A stretch of DNA of 60,877 bases from a virus. The notes beneath the pieces are model-generated. The model was not told the origin of the DNA. It saw nothing but the letters and a program-made list of their open reading frames with translations, and ran no database searches. Location: IMG/VR virus record IMGVR_UViG_3300025030_000039, positions 1 through 60,877 of that record, one strand, 5' to 3'. The translations under genes and the position numbers were made by a program. Shown in pieces: positions 44,831 to 53,917 of the stretch; positions within the stretch are counted from its first letter, which is position 1; each line of letters begins with the position of its first letter.

Positions 44831-45496
44831 TTAGAACAATTTTTTTATTTTTTTTCTTTCTAAAATATCCGTTTGTTTATCTAATTCCATTACTAATTCA
44901 TGTTTAAATATATTACTTAAACTACTATAAAATTTATTAGGATAAATATCAAAATATTCGGATAGTGTTGCCCATAATTCTAATCTACTATAGCCTTTAG
45001 AAATATTTTTTATTATATAACTATAAACAGTATTAATTTGAATTTTATTTAATTTAACAGATTTTCCGTTTTCATCTAATTTATTTAAATTACTAAATTC
45101 AGATTTTTGAATTAAAGCATGTAATTCATCGTATAATAATTTTTGATGTAAATCATCATCAGGATCTGTTGAATCATCATAAGCCGGATCTACTCTAAAA
45201 TTAAAATTAGAAACAATATCTAATTCTTTTTCTTCATATTTATTATCGAAGATTTTATCTGTTTTTGTTCTACCAGTTTTCCATCTATTAAATTTAACCG
45301 GTTCCTTTTTCTCTTCTTTAACACCTTCTATATCAGCTTCTATATTAACATCAGCATCTGTATCATTTACTACATCAACATCTAATTCTTCTATCATTGA
45401 TACTTCAATATCTAAATTATTTAATTCTTCTTCTATTTTTTTATCGAAATTATCTAATTCATTTTCAAATTGAGTGTATATTTCATCATCATTCAT
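44831..45496 (-). CDS. Hypothetical acidic protein between helicase and gp47
   Basis: 221 residues. Residues 1-75 are very acidic and probably disordered (DVVNDTDADVNIEADIEGVK); the second half is helical (TVYSYIIKNISKGYSRLELW). Not recognised. The C-terminus ends KKIKKLF. It lies 12 bases after the helicase, in the replication unit. A primase, helicase-loader or transcription co-activator role is possible by position, but no motif supports any of these. Confidence 0.5.
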   Translation of the reverse strand: MNDDEIYTQFENELDNFDKKIEEELNNLDIEVSMIEELDVDVVNDTDADVNIEADIEGVKEEKKEPVKFNRWKTGRTKTDKIFDNKYEEKELDIVSNFNFRVDPAYDDSTDPDDDLHQKLLYDELHALIQKSEFSNLNKLDENGKSVKLNKIQINTVYSYIIKNISKGYSRLELWATLSEYFDIYPNKFYSSLSNIFKHELVMELDKQTDILERKKIKKLF

Positions 45497-45508
45497 ATTA
45501 CTTTATTT

Positions 45509-46816
45509 TTATATTTCACTACTAGTGATATCACCAGTTTCTTTTAATCTCATAAAATTATAATCTATTTCAAATCTACATTTTATTCCTAATCCTTCTC
45601 CATCTCTAATTTTTAAAATTTTAAGCCAATATTCATTATTAACATGCATCATTTCATCTTGTATAATAGCATAAATTAAATCGCATGTATGAGCTAAACC
45701 TGCAGATTCACTGATATGCTCAATTTTAACATCAGTAGAATCCCATCCTGCTTTACCGATTTGAGTTGCACTAATAACTAATAAATCTCTCTTTACAGCT
45801 AATCCTCTTAAATCTTCTGCAATTTGTTTAATTTTTATGTAGGTGTTTTCAGTATTAGGATTTCTATAATTTGCTAAAATATTTATATAATCTACTATTA
45901 AAACATTTACTTTAAAATCTTTAGTTTCTTCTAAATCCTTTAAGTATGCTTCAATATCTAAAATACTTGCTTGTGATGTTGGAAATTCTTTTATAATTAA
46001 ACGGCCTGGAGGCATTACACCTTGAGAAACATTTTGAAGTTTTCTCTTCATGAAATTTACATCTTTACTTTTAAGATCATATTCATCCATTTTAATATTA
46101 AGTAAATTAGCACCTATTCTTTTTGCTACTTTTTTAGCTGACATTTCAGCACTTATATAAACAACATTATACCCCTTTTCTACAAAATTTGCTGCATCAT
46201 TACATAACCAAATACTTTTCCCAATTCCGCTCTGACCACAATAGCAGATTAATGTTTTTTTATCATATCCACCAGTTCTTCTATCTATAAAATCTTTTCC
46301 TGATTGTATTTTAGATAATTTTTCTTGAATATGATCTTCTGCATTAAAAAAATCTAATCCTAAATCACTATCAAAATTAACTTTTCCATTTTCATTTAGC
46401 ATATTAATTGCATTATCTATAATACCATCAACTTTATCAGGTGTAATGCTTTGTAATTTAATATATTCAACAGTTTTAATAAGTTGCCTATCAAAATTTC
46501 TCCATTTAATCCATGATTCTGAAATACTTTTTAACCATTCAGGATCATATTCATTTAAATTTGTATCAAAAATTAGATTAATTAATTCATTATCTATTTT
46601 ATCAGCAAATGTGGATTTTTGTACTAAAAGTTTTATTTGATCTTTTGATGGAACTTCTTTAAATTTTTCATAGAATTTTTTAGCAATGTCAGCTAAAATA
46701 TCTAATTCATTATTAGAGAAAAATCCATTATAAAATTTATCAAAGTACTTTGGATTTTTTAAAGCATTAAGAAAAAATAATTTTTCATAATCTTGAGAAT
46801 AATTTAAACCTGTCAT
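45509..46816 (-). CDS. 41: Replicative DNA helicase (DnaB-like, T4 gp41)
   Basis: 435 residues. RecA-fold C-terminal domain with Walker A CGQSGIGKS near 193-201, NVVYISAEMSAKKVAKRIG, Walker B VLIVDYINILANYR, and the H4 motif LVISATQIGKAGWDS. The N-terminal 150 residues are helical, as in gp41. It unwinds the fork and partners with a primase not seen in this window. An AACAAC-N12-CAATATAAAT box is found just upstream in the end of the epimerase gene. Confidence 0.92.
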   Translation of the reverse strand: MTGLNYSQDYEKLFFLNALKNPKYFDKFYNGFFSNNELDILADIAKKFYEKFKEVPSKDQIKLLVQKSTFADKIDNELINLIFDTNLNEYDPEWLKSISESWIKWRNFDRQLIKTVEYIKLQSITPDKVDGIIDNAINMLNENGKVNFDSDLGLDFFNAEDHIQEKLSKIQSGKDFIDRRTGGYDKKTLICYCGQSGIGKSIWLCNDAANFVEKGYNVVYISAEMSAKKVAKRIGANLLNIKMDEYDLKSKDVNFMKRKLQNVSQGVMPPGRLIIKEFPTSQASILDIEAYLKDLEETKDFKVNVLIVDYINILANYRNPNTENTYIKIKQIAEDLRGLAVKRDLLVISATQIGKAGWDSTDVKIEHISESAGLAHTCDLIYAIIQDEMMHVNNEYWLKILKIRDGEGLGIKCRFEIDYNFMRLKETGDITSSEI

Positions 46817-46840
46817 ATTTTTGTATATTTTAATTTTAAT

Positions 46841-46866
46841 TTATATTGCAAAATTTATCCGTTGTT
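46841..46866 (-). promoter_or_regulatory. Possible early/middle-type promoter before the helicase
   Basis: Minus strand AACAAC-N12-CAATATAAA. It has the same arrangement as the other AACAAA-N12 promoters, with one change in the first box and one extra base in the second. It lies within the last codons of the epimerase gene and the short gap. Confidence 0.35.
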
Positions 46867-47808
46867 TAATATTTCCTGAAAATATTTAATAGCTTTATCC
46901 AATCCTTCATATAAATGTATTTTAGGTTCCCAATTCAATTTTTCTTTAGCTAATGATATATCAGGTTTTCTAACTTTAGGATCATCTTGTGGCAAATCTT
47001 TAAATATTAATTTGCCTTTAGTTTCAATTTTTTGCATAACTAAATTTGCTAATTCTTTTACTGTAAATTCATTAGGATTACCCAAATTAACAGGTCCAAT
47101 AAAACTATCATCTGATTCCATCATAGCAATTAGACCATTAACCATATCGTCTATATAACAAAAACTTCTAGTTTGATGTCCATCTCCGTAAATCGTTATA
47201 TCTTCTCCTTTTAAAGCTTGTACTATAAAATTTGAAACTACTCTTCCATCCTCTGGATCCATCCAAGTGCCATAAGTATTAAATATTCTTACTATTTTAA
47301 TACGAGTGTTATAAGTTCTATGATGATCCATTAACATAGTTTCTGCAACTCTTTTTCCCTCATCATAACAAGATCTTATTCCAATAGAATTAACATTACC
47401 CCAATATGTTTCAGTTTGAGGATGTTCTAAAGGATCTCCATATATTTCACTAGTAGATGTATGTAATAATTTTGCTTTAGTTGACTTTGCTAAATCTAAA
47501 ACATTAGCAGTTCCAGTGTAAGATATATCTAAGGTATATAAAGGATTTCTTTGATAATGAGGTGGAGATGCAGGACAAGCTAAATTATAAATTTCATCTA
47601 TATCTTGATATTGTGTTATTTGTAATTTATCTGTTACATCAGCAAATATAAATTTAAAATTAGGATTGTCTAATAATTCTATAATATTATCTTTTAGACT
47701 AGTATAAAAATTATCTATACAAATAACTTTATGTCCATCATCCAATAATCTTCTACATAAATTACTTCCTATAAAACCGGCGCCGCCTGTTACTAATATT
47801 TTTTTCAT
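46855..47808 (-). CDS. NAD-dependent sugar epimerase, UDP-glucuronate decarboxylase-like
   Basis: 317 residues, extended SDR fold. NAD-binding [14 protein letters not shown] is at 8-21, catalytic Ser in [12 protein letters not shown], and the YxxxK motif in [11 protein letters not shown]. The continuation [16 protein letters not shown], and [21 protein letters not shown] then [12 protein letters not shown], is typical of UDP-xylose synthases. It converts UDP-glucuronate to UDP-xylose or a related sugar. It could feed modification of the phage's DNA or virion or alter host polysaccharide. It overlaps the 47805 gene by 4 bases and sits between UvsX and the helicase. Confidence 0.88.
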   Translation of the reverse strand: MKKILVTGGAGFIGSNLCRRLLDDGHKVICIDNFYTSLKDNIIELLDNPNFKFIFADVTDKLQITQYQDIDEIYNLACPASPPHYQRNPLYTLDISYTGTANVLDLAKSTKAKLLHTSTSEIYGDPLEHPQTETYWGNVNSIGIRSCYDEGKRVAETMLMDHHRTYNTRIKIVRIFNTYGTWMDPEDGRVVSNFIVQALKGEDITIYGDGHQTRSFCYIDDMVNGLIAMMESDDSFIGPVNLGNPNEFTVKELANLVMQKIETKGKLIFKDLPQDDPKVRKPDISLAKEKLNWEPKIHLYEGLDKAIKYFQEILNNG

Positions 47809-48113
47809 TCAAAAGGATTTTTTTCTATTTTATAATATTTCTTTATATTAGTTTCTTTATTAAATGATAATGTATTATCTTTAACTAAAGAATCTATTTT
47901 TGATAAAAAATCATCTTTTAAATTTTTATCAATATTTAGTTCATTCATTAACCATGAATCATGAAATATGTATTCAGTTTTTTTATCTTGTCCAATCACC
48001 CATTGCATAAGAAAATACATTATATCTTCAGATGTTGGGTAACCTTCAATTACTTTATAGTTACCCAACACATATTTAACTTTTAATTTATTTTCATTAA
48101 TTTTTAATTCCAT
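47805..48113 (-). CDS. Small hypothetical protein
   Basis: 102 residues, not recognised ([18 protein letters not shown], then [13 protein letters not shown]). Mixed alpha/beta. It is coupled to the epimerase by a 4-base overlap and starts 2 bases after the UvsX stop. Confidence 0.5.
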   Translation of the reverse strand: MELKINENKLKVKYVLGNYKVIEGYPTSEDIMYFLMQWVIGQDKKTEYIFHDSWLMNELNIDKNLKDDFLSKIDSLVKDNTLSFNKETNIKKYYKIEKNPFE

Positions 48114-48115
48114 AT

Positions 48116-49453
48116 TTAATTAAGAGTTAATTCAAAATCTTTTTCATCTTCATGATTTAAAATTGTATCAATATCATCAACTTCTCTTTCATTTTCATCA
48201 TAATCACTATATTGAAATTTACTTTTTAAAACTTCATCTAATTGCATTAATACGGTATTTGTAAATACTGATGATGTAAATAATCTATGAGGTTCTATTG
48301 AATCTCCTAAATGTTTAACGGCAATTACTTTAGCTGCTCCACCTATACCAACTTCTTTAGCAGTTTCAGGATCTACAAAATATAAAAATTCTTTTTGTTT
48401 TATAAGTTTTCCAGTTTCTACAGATTCAATTTCTCTTTCAAATTCATACTTAGTTGATTCTATTGTATTTTTTACTTCAATTAATTTATTACGTTTATCA
48501 TCATTTTTTTCTCTTTCTATTTTCTTTAATAATGAACTAAACTCTTTATCATCAATTATTTTTCCTTTATCTATTCCGCATGCTTTCCAACTTATGTATT
48601 GCTCTAATCCGACATAAGCGTTCATACCTTTCATAAAATGAATATGAAATTTAATTGTATTAGGAATACTAAATCTATTTTTATTAGGTTTAGCATTAAC
48701 AATAATACCTGCTTTAGCATCACCTTCTTTTAATTGAGCTTTATTTAAAAATAAAATAATAGATGCTGCATATTCAGGGCCAGTACCACCGCCTGCTTGT
48801 TGTTGAGCAATAAACCCTTGCGTTAAATAAACATGGTTTGTAAACCAAAAGGATGCTTTAATTATAGCAAGCTTACTAATTATAATTCTAAATATAGATT
48901 TAAGAAATTTAGCTCGTGTCATATCTGCTTTATCTGATCCTGACATTGCATCATCAATTTCTTTTTGTGTTGCTAAGTTACCTGCTGAATCTAAACATAC
49001 TAAAAATTTGGGAACTTCAAAACCTGCTTTTTGTTTAGCAATAAGCATTTCAACAAAATTAATAATATATGTTCTAAATTCTTGAACAGTAGTTACCGGT
49101 TCATATCTAAATTTTGTTGTATCAATTCCAAACTTTTTAACTAATGATTTATCAACAGCATTTTCAGAATCAAAAAATAAAATATGATAACCCATTTTTT
49201 GAGCTTCTCTAATTCCATTAAGTAATAAATACGTTTTTCCTGTTCCACTAGGACCTGCTAAAGCAACAGCTCTATTGCCCGGATATCCTTTTAATAATGA
49301 GCCCGTTAAACATGCATTAAGATGATAGTTACCGCTATGTATAAATTCATTTACTTCACTAATAGTAGATTTATCCATACGTTCTCCTAACATACTAACT
49401 TTTGACATTTCATCATTAAAATCATCAAAAGTAAAAATTTTTTCTTTTGCCAT
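48116..49453 (-). CDS. uvsX: Recombinase UvsX (RecA-like)
   Basis: 445 residues. Walker A AGPSGTGKT is at 66-74; HILFFDSENAVDKSLVKKFG matches the UvsX/RecA FIDxE region; Walker B is FLVCLDSAGNLA; the later TNHVYLTQ and GGGTGPEYAAS belong to the RecA-type L2 region. It promotes strand invasion for recombination-dependent replication, with gp46/gp47 in the same unit. It follows two genes derived from or resembling capsid protein. Confidence 0.9.
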   Translation of the reverse strand: MAKEKIFTFDDFNDEMSKVSMLGERMDKSTISEVNEFIHSGNYHLNACLTGSLLKGYPGNRAVALAGPSGTGKTYLLLNGIREAQKMGYHILFFDSENAVDKSLVKKFGIDTTKFRYEPVTTVQEFRTYIINFVEMLIAKQKAGFEVPKFLVCLDSAGNLATQKEIDDAMSGSDKADMTRAKFLKSIFRIIISKLAIIKASFWFTNHVYLTQGFIAQQQAGGGTGPEYAASIILFLNKAQLKEGDAKAGIIVNAKPNKNRFSIPNTIKFHIHFMKGMNAYVGLEQYISWKACGIDKGKIIDDKEFSSLLKKIEREKNDDKRNKLIEVKNTIESTKYEFEREIESVETGKLIKQKEFLYFVDPETAKEVGIGGAAKVIAVKHLGDSIEPHRLFTSSVFTNTVLMQLDEVLKSKFQYSDYDENEREVDDIDTILNHEDEKDFELTLN

Positions 49454-49458
49454 AAAAT

Positions 49459-50088
49459 TTATTTTTTTTCTATTAATTTTAAAACAACCATTATATCAGG
49501 TTGTTTTTCTTTTGTTCTTACTAATTCTATTTGTGATATTTTTGAGTCATTAATAACTTCTTCTAAAGTTCTTTGATGTTTAAAAGGTTTTCTTTTCTCA
49601 ATTGTTTTTTCAACTAACTTTAAATAATCACCTTCTCTAATTAATATAATTTTTTCTTCATTACTTTTTTCATATTTAAATTCAAAATTTTTGAGATGAA
49701 TATAATGCTCTAATAAATCACATAATTTACTTCCTAATTTTCCACTAAATATTATTTTATTAGCATTACCTATTTTTGATTTAGCATAAACCATATTTGA
49801 TGCTGCTAATATTTTTGTAACTACTTTAGATATACAGTCATCAGTAATAAAACCTGCTTCATCATATTCTATTTCTAATTCAAATGAATCTAATATATTT
49901 GTTTCTACTTTAGTATTTGTGATATCATTAGTTTCATCTTCATCAATATAATCAACTAAATTATCTATAATAATTTCAGCTGCTTTCATTGAAGCAAAAC
50001 TACCATCTTCATGTTCAATTTCTAAAGGAGATTCACATAATAAAGTCCATCCATTTTTATTTAATAATTTAAATTTAATTTTGTCCAT
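49459..50088 (-). CDS. Hypothetical protein, possible capsid-derived segment
   Basis: 209 residues. Residues about 85-125 (VVTKILAASNMVYAKSKIG, then ANKIIFSGKLGSKLCDLL) can be aligned to the major capsid protein segment SKILGAGNVIAIRGRRGAAN...NGQVATALQDVAGF and to KKSEIIVNGAVGSQLQDMAG of the neighbour at 50089. The rest is not recognised. It is directly adjacent to the capsid-fusion gene (one-base spacing) and to UvsX. Origin as a further capsid fragment is plausible but weaker than for 50089 and 54692. Confidence 0.45.
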   Translation of the reverse strand: MDKIKFKLLNKNGWTLLCESPLEIEHEDGSFASMKAAEIIIDNLVDYIDEDETNDITNTKVETNILDSFELEIEYDEAGFITDDCISKVVTKILAASNMVYAKSKIGNANKIIFSGKLGSKLCDLLEHYIHLKNFEFKYEKSNEEKIILIREGDYLKLVEKTIEKRKPFKHQRTLEEVINDSKISQIELVRTKEKQPDIMVVLKLIEKK

Positions 50089-51030
50089 TTAAACCATTTT
50101 TTCTAAATTTGTTAATTTAATTACTTGACAATTTTTTTCTATATCAAATAATGCAATCTTTAATATACATGGACTCCATTTTGGCGTCATAGTACCTTCA
50201 ACAGTAAATGAATCTTTATCATTTTCTATTAAATCGACTACAGCAATCACATCTTTAATTACAATCATTCTTGTATCATCCCATCTCATGTTAGGATCAA
50301 CATATAAATTATTATCTCCTAATTTTCCAATTTGATATAAAGCACCTGTTGAATTCAAGTTAGTTTTAATTTGTGACAATTCAAATCCTGCCATATCTTG
50401 TAATTGAGATCCTACTGCACCATTTACTATAATTTCTGATTTTTTAATATCTGAAAGTAATCCTTTTAATTGAAGATTTTTATTAGTTAAAGATATATTT
50501 TCATCAAACATAATTTCATATCTTTCTGCTTTTTCTGTTATTGTTGAAAGAATCGTTTTAATAGCGGAATGTACATACTCATTTAAACATACATTTAATA
50601 ACATCGCAATAACATCTATTCCAAATTGAGTTAATGATGATATTTGATCACGCGTAACAGCAACAGATATATGTAATGCTTCAAAATTTAAATTAGTATA
50701 TTTCTCATGATTTAAATCTATAAAATTAACGGCATTTAATATAGGATCACATTTAAACTGTTCTATAATATTATTATGCAAATCTTTAAACTTAGATTCC
50801 ATTTCTTTATTATTTTTATCTTTATATTGCATTAATTTAACTAATAAATCCTCATATAATTCTGAATTACTATTTTTGATTAAATCTGTATATATTTCTA
50901 ATGCTTTTAAAGCATTAATATCTTTATCTAATCTTAATACAAAATAATCTGCATTTTTATCTATACCAGATCCATCTGCTTTTTGTACTATATACTTTTG
51001 ATAATATCCTTTTTTTTCTATTTTATTCAT
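50089..51030 (-). CDS. Capsid-protein paralogue fused to a small N-terminal domain
   Basis: 313 residues. Residues 1-66 belong to a common small phage/bacterial domain (KYIVQKADGSG, DYFVLRLDKDINALKALEIY). Residues 118-160 match the major capsid protein P-domain helix: VAVTRDQISSLTQFGIDVIA against AAVTREQVQDLKQYGIDAVA. Residues 205-296 match its C-terminal part: LQDMAGF, LYVDPNMRWDDTRM against IYVDPNMTWNDTRV, and VEGTMTPK against AEGTMAPK. The N-arm, E-loop and the inserted domain of the capsid are absent. It lies between polymerase and UvsX, not among head genes, and the frame is intact. Function unknown; see findings. Confidence 0.8.
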   Translation of the reverse strand: MNKIEKKGYYQKYIVQKADGSGIDKNADYFVLRLDKDINALKALEIYTDLIKNSNSELYEDLLVKLMQYKDKNNKEMESKFKDLHNNIIEQFKCDPILNAVNFIDLNHEKYTNLNFEALHISVAVTRDQISSLTQFGIDVIAMLLNVCLNEYVHSAIKTILSTITEKAERYEIMFDENISLTNKNLQLKGLLSDIKKSEIIVNGAVGSQLQDMAGFELSQIKTNLNSTGALYQIGKLGDNNLYVDPNMRWDDTRMIVIKDVIAVVDLIENDKDSFTVEGTMTPKWSPCILKIALFDIEKNCQVIKLTNLEKMV

Positions 51031-51032
51031 TT

Positions 51033-51248
51033 TTATTTATTTTTAATTTTTTCTAAAATTCCTAATTCTTTAAATGTATTAAATATTAATTGGTTAACAC
51101 TATATCTATCAGTATTATTATCTAATAAAATATCAAACATCTTTTCTACTTCTCCTTCTATTTCAATAGAAGGAGTTCCTGAAAAATTTAAACTGGATTT
51201 TATTGCAATATAATTTGCAAAATTGATTTTGTAATTTTTAAGGTCCAT
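51033..51248 (-). CDS. Small hypothetical protein
   Basis: 71 residues (MDLKNYKINFANYIAIKSSL...), not recognised. It lies between the polymerase C-terminal piece and the capsid-fusion gene with 2-base spacing to the latter. A plus-strand open frame opposite it is considered a shadow. Confidence 0.45.
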   Translation of the reverse strand: MDLKNYKINFANYIAIKSSLNFSGTPSIEIEGEVEKMFDILLDNNTDRYSVNQLIFNTFKELGILEKIKNK

Positions 51249-51279
51249 AATCGTATTTTTTAATTGTTAATAATTGTAT

Positions 51280-52221
51280 TTAAAACAAACTAGAGCTATA
51301 GATTAAATTTCTATCTAAAGTTTGTAATCCTATTGCTGCAATAACTCTATTTATTGGATCTATAATAGTTTTTTCAAACTGTAATTCATAATCCATAGGT
51401 GGAGCAAATTCATATGGATAAGATCCTGCTATATAAGAAAATATATTACATACTTTATCTGTAGTATAATAAATTTTAACTTTTTCTCCATCAGCTATTA
51501 AATTATATTTGTTTTTAAATTTAGAATTATATAATAAATAATTATGATAACCACTTCCTCTTACATGTAATGGACATCTTTTTTCTATTGTAAATTCTTT
51601 TCTATCATTTAGAATATATTTTTTATAATTATTAATACTTAAATTTTGTGAAATATGTTCTAAGTTTGCTAATTTAAACTGCTGTTTAATTTTTTTAAGA
51701 TATTTAACCATTTCACTTATTTTTACATCTTCTACAGAAAAAATATACTTTAATAACTCTTTTAATTTTTCTCTTGCAAATTGAGGTGTAGATGATTGTA
51801 TAATCTCAAATCCTTTAGATTTAATTTTTGTTAAACTTTCAAAACTTATATCAGGATCTTTCCATATTAAATCTTGCATATATTTTTTCTTAGCTAACCA
51901 TATAGCACTTTTAGCAATAGATTCTAACTCAAAATTTAAATAATTTTCAGTATTATTATTATCAGCATATTCTTGTAATATATTTTCAATATATTTTTTT
52001 AATCTTTTATTATAAATTTCTAATATAAAATCTTTTATTGTACCTGTCCAATTACATTTATCTAATACTTCACCAAATGCAAGGTAACAAGAATTATGTA
52101 CTAAAATATCATTAGCAATAAAAGTATGAGTATTATCATCAACTTCAATATCATAAACATATTCATCAAAAAATCCTATGCATTCGCAACTTTCTATATC
52201 TTCAAATTTATAATTATTCAT
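51280..52221 (-). CDS. 43: DNA polymerase gp43, C-terminal piece with C-terminal half of a split intein
   Basis: 313 residues. Residues 1-43 are the intein half, ending VDDNTHTFIANDILVHN. Ser44 starts the extein SCYLAFGEV, which continues polymerase motif C. Further on, KGFEIIQSSTPQFAREKLKE and KRCPLHVRGSGYHNYLLY match T4 gp43 (METQKSSTPKAVQKALKE, CPFHIRGILTYN). The end, LQFEKTIIDPINRVIAAIG...SSSLF, matches LLEKTFIKPLEGF...ASLFDMF, including the clamp-binding tail. The upstream half is at 53910-54680. The nuclease overlaps its start by 8 bases. Confidence 0.9.
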   Translation of the reverse strand: MNNYKFEDIESCECIGFFDEYVYDIEVDDNTHTFIANDILVHNSCYLAFGEVLDKCNWTGTIKDFILEIYNKRLKKYIENILQEYADNNNTENYLNFELESIAKSAIWLAKKKYMQDLIWKDPDISFESLTKIKSKGFEIIQSSTPQFAREKLKELLKYIFSVEDVKISEMVKYLKKIKQQFKLANLEHISQNLSINNYKKYILNDRKEFTIEKRCPLHVRGSGYHNYLLYNSKFKNKYNLIADGEKVKIYYTTDKVCNIFSYIAGSYPYEFAPPMDYELQFEKTIIDPINRVIAAIGLQTLDRNLIYSSSLF

Positions 52222-53917
52222 TCCAACTAAATTTTAAATTACCACTATTCCATATTCTATTATATCCCTTATCATGCATTATTTCTACCTCTGTTAAATT
52301 TGGATCTGCTCCTTCTTTAACTAAAACATCTTTTCTATATTTAAATCTATTTTCTTTAATTTCAAAATTAGACCAATAATAATTCGGTTTAACTAAATAA
52401 TCAAAACTAAATCCTAATTTTATATATAAATTATCTTGTTCATCTGATGTCCAATCACAATCTGCATAACTAATCACTCGATTTGGTTTATACTCTTTAA
52501 TAAAATATTTAAATAAACGACTTGCTCCACCTATAACTGTTGTATCCAATTTATTAACAAATCTTAAAAGCTCATATTCTCCTTCAATAGCCTTTTGTCC
52601 TAAATTCTTCCTTAATTTTCCAAAGGTCATTAATGATACCAATTCATCATTATAATATAAACCTAATTTGACGGCTGCATTTACATTACCCTGTAAATGA
52701 TTATTATTTAAAAAAAAACTATTTTCTTTTGATAATACTTCTTTAATTATGCATTTACGAGCATATATTCTATTATATGTTAAATTTAATAATTGTTTTA
52801 GTCTAGATTTAATTATATCTTGTTTATTTATCCAATCATCTTCCCATATATGTATAAGTTTAACTCCTTTTTTCTTTGCTAATAATGTTTTGTTTATATG
52901 ATATTCTTTATTTTTATGTAATTCTGAATGCCAATATAATCCATTAAATTCAATACCAATTTTATTATTAGGCAAATAAATATCAATTTCTAATGGTGTA
53001 ATAATATATCTAATATTTTCTTCTATTTTTATATTATAATCATTAAGAAATTTTATTATTTCTATTTCTCTATTACTTCTAGATTTATCTATAGGATAAC
53101 ATAATAAGCAAGGATTTAAATTAGCTTTTATTCTATGATATAAATGATTTATTCTTATATTATAGTTATTATTGCATTTATTACATTTTATTTTAACATT
53201 TCCATTTATTAATTCTATGATATTAATATTATATAAATTTTTTATTCTTATTAAATTTTTATCATTTATTTTTTTTCTTATATTATGTTGTATTATATTA
53301 TTTTGCATTGCGCATACTACATCATATCTTTCTAAATTTGTTTTTTTAATCTTATCTTGTACTTCTTTATTTTTAGCAGGATTATCAACTCCATATCGTT
53401 CTAAATTAGTTTCTTTAATTTTTTCTTTTATTTCTTTTCTTTGTAAACTATGTTCAACTCCATATTTTTTTAAATTTGTTTCTTTAATTTTTTCTTTAAT
53501 ATTATTATTTTGAAAACTATATTCTACTCCGTATTTTTTAAAATTTGTATCTTTAAGTTTATTTTTTATGATTTTACATTTTAATGGACTATCTACTCCA
53601 TATCTTTCTAAGCATGTTTTTTTATAATTTTTAATAGATAATATTTTTGAACATTCTTTTGAACAAGTTTTATGATATCCTGTTTTAAATTTATAAAAAG
53701 ATAGTACTTCCTTTTTACAAATTTCACACTTTGGAAATGATGAAATTTTATTAATGTAATTAAATAATTTATTAGAAAATAATGTTATATTATTATTAAT
53801 ATTAAAATCATAATTATTTATTTCATCATATATTAATTTATAATGATTTTTAATATAATGTTCTGTTAAAAATAAAGTAGATTTAGTATTTTTAATATCG
53901 TTTATAAAATTATTCAT
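52214..53917 (-). CDS. Homing endonuclease in the gap of the fractured DNA polymerase gene
   Basis: 567 residues. An N-terminal CEIC...C zinc finger is followed by four to five ERYGV repeats (LERYGVDSPLKCKIIKN, KKYGVEHSLQRKEIKE), a middle EDxHD/Vsr-like nuclease region (PLEIDIYLPNNKIGIEFNGL, WHSE, LIHIWEDDW) and the same C-terminal module as 25622 and 34048. It overlaps both polymerase pieces by 8 bases. It is the arrangement described for fractured genes with split inteins. The nuclease probably homes into the polymerase motif C site. Confidence 0.88.
   Translation of the reverse strand: MNNFINDIKNTKSTLFLTEHYIKNHYKLIYDEINNYDFNINNNITLFSNKLFNYINKISSFPKCEICKKEVLSFYKFKTGYHKTCSKECSKILSIKNYKKTCLERYGVDSPLKCKIIKNKLKDTNFKKYGVEYSFQNNNIKEKIKETNLKKYGVEHSLQRKEIKEKIKETNLERYGVDNPAKNKEVQDKIKKTNLERYDVVCAMQNNIIQHNIRKKINDKNLIRIKNLYNINIIELINGNVKIKCNKCNNNYNIRINHLYHRIKANLNPCLLCYPIDKSRSNREIEIIKFLNDYNIKIEENIRYIITPLEIDIYLPNNKIGIEFNGLYWHSELHKNKEYHINKTLLAKKKGVKLIHIWEDDWINKQDIIKSRLKQLLNLTYNRIYARKCIIKEVLSKENSFFLNNNHLQGNVNAAVKLGLYYNDELVSLMTFGKLRKNLGQKAIEGEYELLRFVNKLDTTVIGGASRLFKYFIKEYKPNRVISYADCDWTSDEQDNLYIKLGFSFDYLVKPNYYWSNFEIKENRFKYRKDVLVKEGADPNLTEVEIMHDKGYNRIWNSGNLKFSWNE

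Noticed and set aside
46841-46866. Considered as a perfect promoter of the AACAAA class
   Set aside because: Kept only as a low-confidence feature because both boxes deviate and it lies inside coding sequence.
51033-51213. Plus-strand open frame opposite the small gene at 51033-51248
   Set aside because: It is antisense to coding DNA and looks hydrophobic only because of A-rich codons on the other strand.
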